DNA of 6,830 nt, taken from NCBI GenBank assembly GCA_947565875.1, contig CANOHR010000057.1, positions 1 through 6,830 on the forward strand, written 5' to 3'. This document shows positions 5,750 through 6,830 of the stretch, one piece after another. The stretch comes from an uncultured Pseudoflavonifractor sp. (GTDB lineage: Bacteria; Bacillota; Clostridia; Oscillospirales; Oscillospiraceae). The translations under genes and the position numbers were made by a program. Within the stretch, counting starts at the first letter, position 1. Each line of letters begins with the position of its first letter. Below the pieces are notes generated by a model. It did not search any database. It was not told where the DNA came from and was given only the letters and a program-made list of their open reading frames with translations.

Positions 5750-6253
5750 ATGAAAAAAAGTTGTCTTTGCTGCTGCTTGCCGCTTTTGGCGCTGCTTCTT
5801 TGTCCGGTCCGCGCTTCAGAGTCCCCCATTACCCGGGGGGATTTTCTGCTTCTTCTCTGGGAGGACCGTGGCGCCCTCCCTTACGACGTCACCGCCCATC
5901 CCTTTACCGACCTTGACGGCAAGGACGCTGAGGCCCAAGCCGCCGCCTGGGCCTGGGAAAACGGGCTTGCCAACGGGGTCGGCGGGAATCTTTTTGCCCC
6001 GGACCGGAGCTTAACACGGGAGGAGTGCGCCGCCCTTCTGCGCCGGTACGACGCCTTTTGCGGTCGGGACATATTCTTTCCCCTGGGCGCCTCCCTCTGT
6101 AATGACTATGAAGGGATCTCACCCTGGGCCGGGGATGACCTCTACTGGGCCTGTGTCACCGGGCGGATGGACTGGCTGGAAAACCGGCTTGCCCCCCTCT
6201 CTCCGGTGAGTCGGGAGGAAGCGAAAGGATATTTTATGGCTCCTCCACATTGA
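5750..6253 (+). CDS. Short secreted S-layer-homology (SLH) domain protein
   Basis: Probable exported protein of 167 aa that would bind secondary cell-wall polymer. An N-terminal signal peptide is clear: MKKS, a hydrophobic stretch to about residue 19, and a likely signal peptidase I site after VRAS (near 20-24). SLH-type sequence follows: a domain tail PITRGDFLLLLW (26-37), a full domain with FTDLDG at 52-57, WENGLANGVGGNLFAP at 69-84 and LTREECAALLRRY at 88-100, then a degenerate repeat (119-162) with DDLYWACVTGRMDW and VSREEAKGYF. No enzyme domain is attached, so it is either a minimal wall-binding protein or the remnant of a larger one. The signal peptide is unusually cysteine-rich (C5, C7, C8, C9, C18). 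The start is well supported by AGGAGGG at 5736-5742, 7 nt upstream. I see no convincing promoter or terminator of its own. Function is unknown. Confidence 0.82.
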   Translation: MKKSCLCCCLPLLALLLCPVRASESPITRGDFLLLLWEDRGALPYDVTAHPFTDLDGKDAEAQAAAWAWENGLANGVGGNLFAPDRSLTREECAALLRRYDAFCGRDIFFPLGASLCNDYEGISPWAGDDLYWACVTGRMDWLENRLAPLSPVSREEAKGYFMAPPH

Positions 6254-6278
6254 AAATTTCCCCATTTTTTGGTATACT
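6250..6278 (+). promoter_or_regulatory. Near-consensus sigma-A promoter for the PHP gene
   Basis: TTGAAA (6250-6255), a 17-nt spacer, and TATACT (6273-6278) preceded by TGG, an extended -10. The -35 overlaps the stop codon of the SLH gene (6251-6253). Transcription would start near 6285, giving a leader of about 36 nt before the ATG at 6321. This implies the PHP gene can be expressed independently of the SLH gene. Confidence 0.75.
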
Positions 6279-6320
6279 TCCCTTGTCCATTCCAGTTTTA
6301 CCCCCAAGGGAGGTCTTTTC

Positions 6321-6830
6321 ATGCTGCCCCATTTTGTGTTGGACGTCCATACCCACACCGTTGTCAGCGGCCACGCCTATGGCACCATCCGGGAGATGGC
6401 TCAGGCCGCAGCGGAGCGGGGCCTGGCTCTGTTGGGTTTTGCCGAGCATGGCCCCGGTATTCCCGGCACCTGCGAACCCATCTACTTTGCCGCTTTGGAA
6501 CATGCCCCCCGGAAGCTTTACGGGGTAGAGTTGGTCTACGGCTGTGAGATCAACGTGCTGGAGGGCGGCCAGCTCTCCCTTCCTTCCCGGTACATGGATA
6601 TGATCGACTATGGCGTCGTGGGGATCCACTGCAACTGCTATGCCGACCAGGGGCGGGAAAAAAATACGGAAAACCTCATTGCCTGTATGAAGCACCCCAG
6701 GGTCTTTCTGGTCTCTCACCCTGACGATGACCACACCCCCCTGGACTATGAAAAGCTGGTAACGGCAGCCAGGGAATACCACGTGGCTCTGGAAGTGAAC
6801 AACAGTTCTCTTTGGAAGCCGGACCGGCGG
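6321..6830 (+). CDS. PHP-domain metal-dependent phosphoesterase, YcdX-like (3' end outside window)
   Basis: The reading frame is open from ATG at 6321 to the window edge: 170 codons, C-terminus missing. It has GGGAGG at 6308-6313, 7 nt before the start. The product begins MLPHFVLDVHTHTVVSGHAY, the PHP motif 1, with metal ligands H10, H12 and H18. H43 lies in GFAEHGPGIPG, E76 in GCEIN, H103 in GIHCN and H133 in VSHPDDD. This spacing matches the trinuclear-metal site of the YcdX phosphatase family; the last ligands (a D-x-H pair near residue 190) would lie beyond the window. The family is known for phosphatase activity with poorly defined physiological substrates. Histidinol-phosphatase is a less likely alternative, since the SGHAY and EHGP motifs point to the YcdX branch. 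The protein has no signal peptide and is probably cytoplasmic. Confidence 0.9.
   Translation, partial: MLPHFVLDVHTHTVVSGHAYGTIREMAQAAAERGLALLGFAEHGPGIPGTCEPIYFAALEHAPRKLYGVELVYGCEINVLEGGQLSLPSRYMDMIDYGVVGIHCNCYADQGREKNTENLIACMKHPRVFLVSHPDDDHTPLDYEKLVTAAREYHVALEVNNSSLWKPDRR

Noticed and set aside
5750..5820. Lipoprotein signal in the SLH protein
   Set aside because: The residues before C18 are LLL, with no Ala, Gly or Ser at -1, so the lipobox is not met. A signal peptidase I site after VRAS fits better.

Overview
The window looks like a piece of a GC-rich, spore-forming, low-oxygen Firmicute chromosome, most likely a gut Oscillospiraceae (Flavonifractor/Oscillibacter-like). This is inferred from spoIIE, strong AGGAGG-type ribosome binding sites, an S-layer-homology protein, GC-rich codon use, and intergenic palindromes of the GTAGGGGCGG type. 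No rRNA, tRNA, CRISPR array, integrase or transposase gene is visible.

Left third (16-2836, + strand): a peptide-uptake and murein-peptide-recycling block. An OppF/DppF/YkfD-type ABC ATPase is followed, after a REP-like repeat pair, by an S66 LD-carboxypeptidase (LdcA/YkfA-like). That gene overlaps by 4 bp a gene for a YkfC-like NlpC/P60 gamma-D-glutamyl-diamino-acid endopeptidase. Together they would import cell-wall peptides and cut them in the cytoplasm: LdcA removes the terminal D-Ala and YkfC splits the D-Glu-diamino acid bond. This resembles Bacillus subtilis ykfABCD, but the epimerase ykfB is not in the window.

Middle (2837-3203): a gene-free convergent intergenic region packed with secondary structure. 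It holds a strong terminator for the peptidase operon, a second REP-like pair, and a 119-bp inverted-repeat element flanked by a 5-bp direct repeat. The core hairpin of that element is placed to terminate spoIIE from the other side.

Right half: spoIIE (3204-5555, - strand) encodes the membrane PP2C phosphatase that activates sigma F in the forespore. It is divergent from a short secreted SLH-domain protein (5750-6253, + strand). The 194-bp divergent region contains a possible Spo0A-type promoter for spoIIE, two identical 12-bp TTTTC-NN-GAAAA palindromes 74 bp apart, and a weak cre-like site. The window ends inside a PHP-family metal-dependent phosphoesterase gene (6321 onward), which has its own near-consensus promoter overlapping the SLH stop codon.

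The genes themselves belong to known families. The least explained parts are the REP-like family with its covarying stems, the MITE-like terminator element, and the divergent regulatory region. No clearly new multi-gene system was found.
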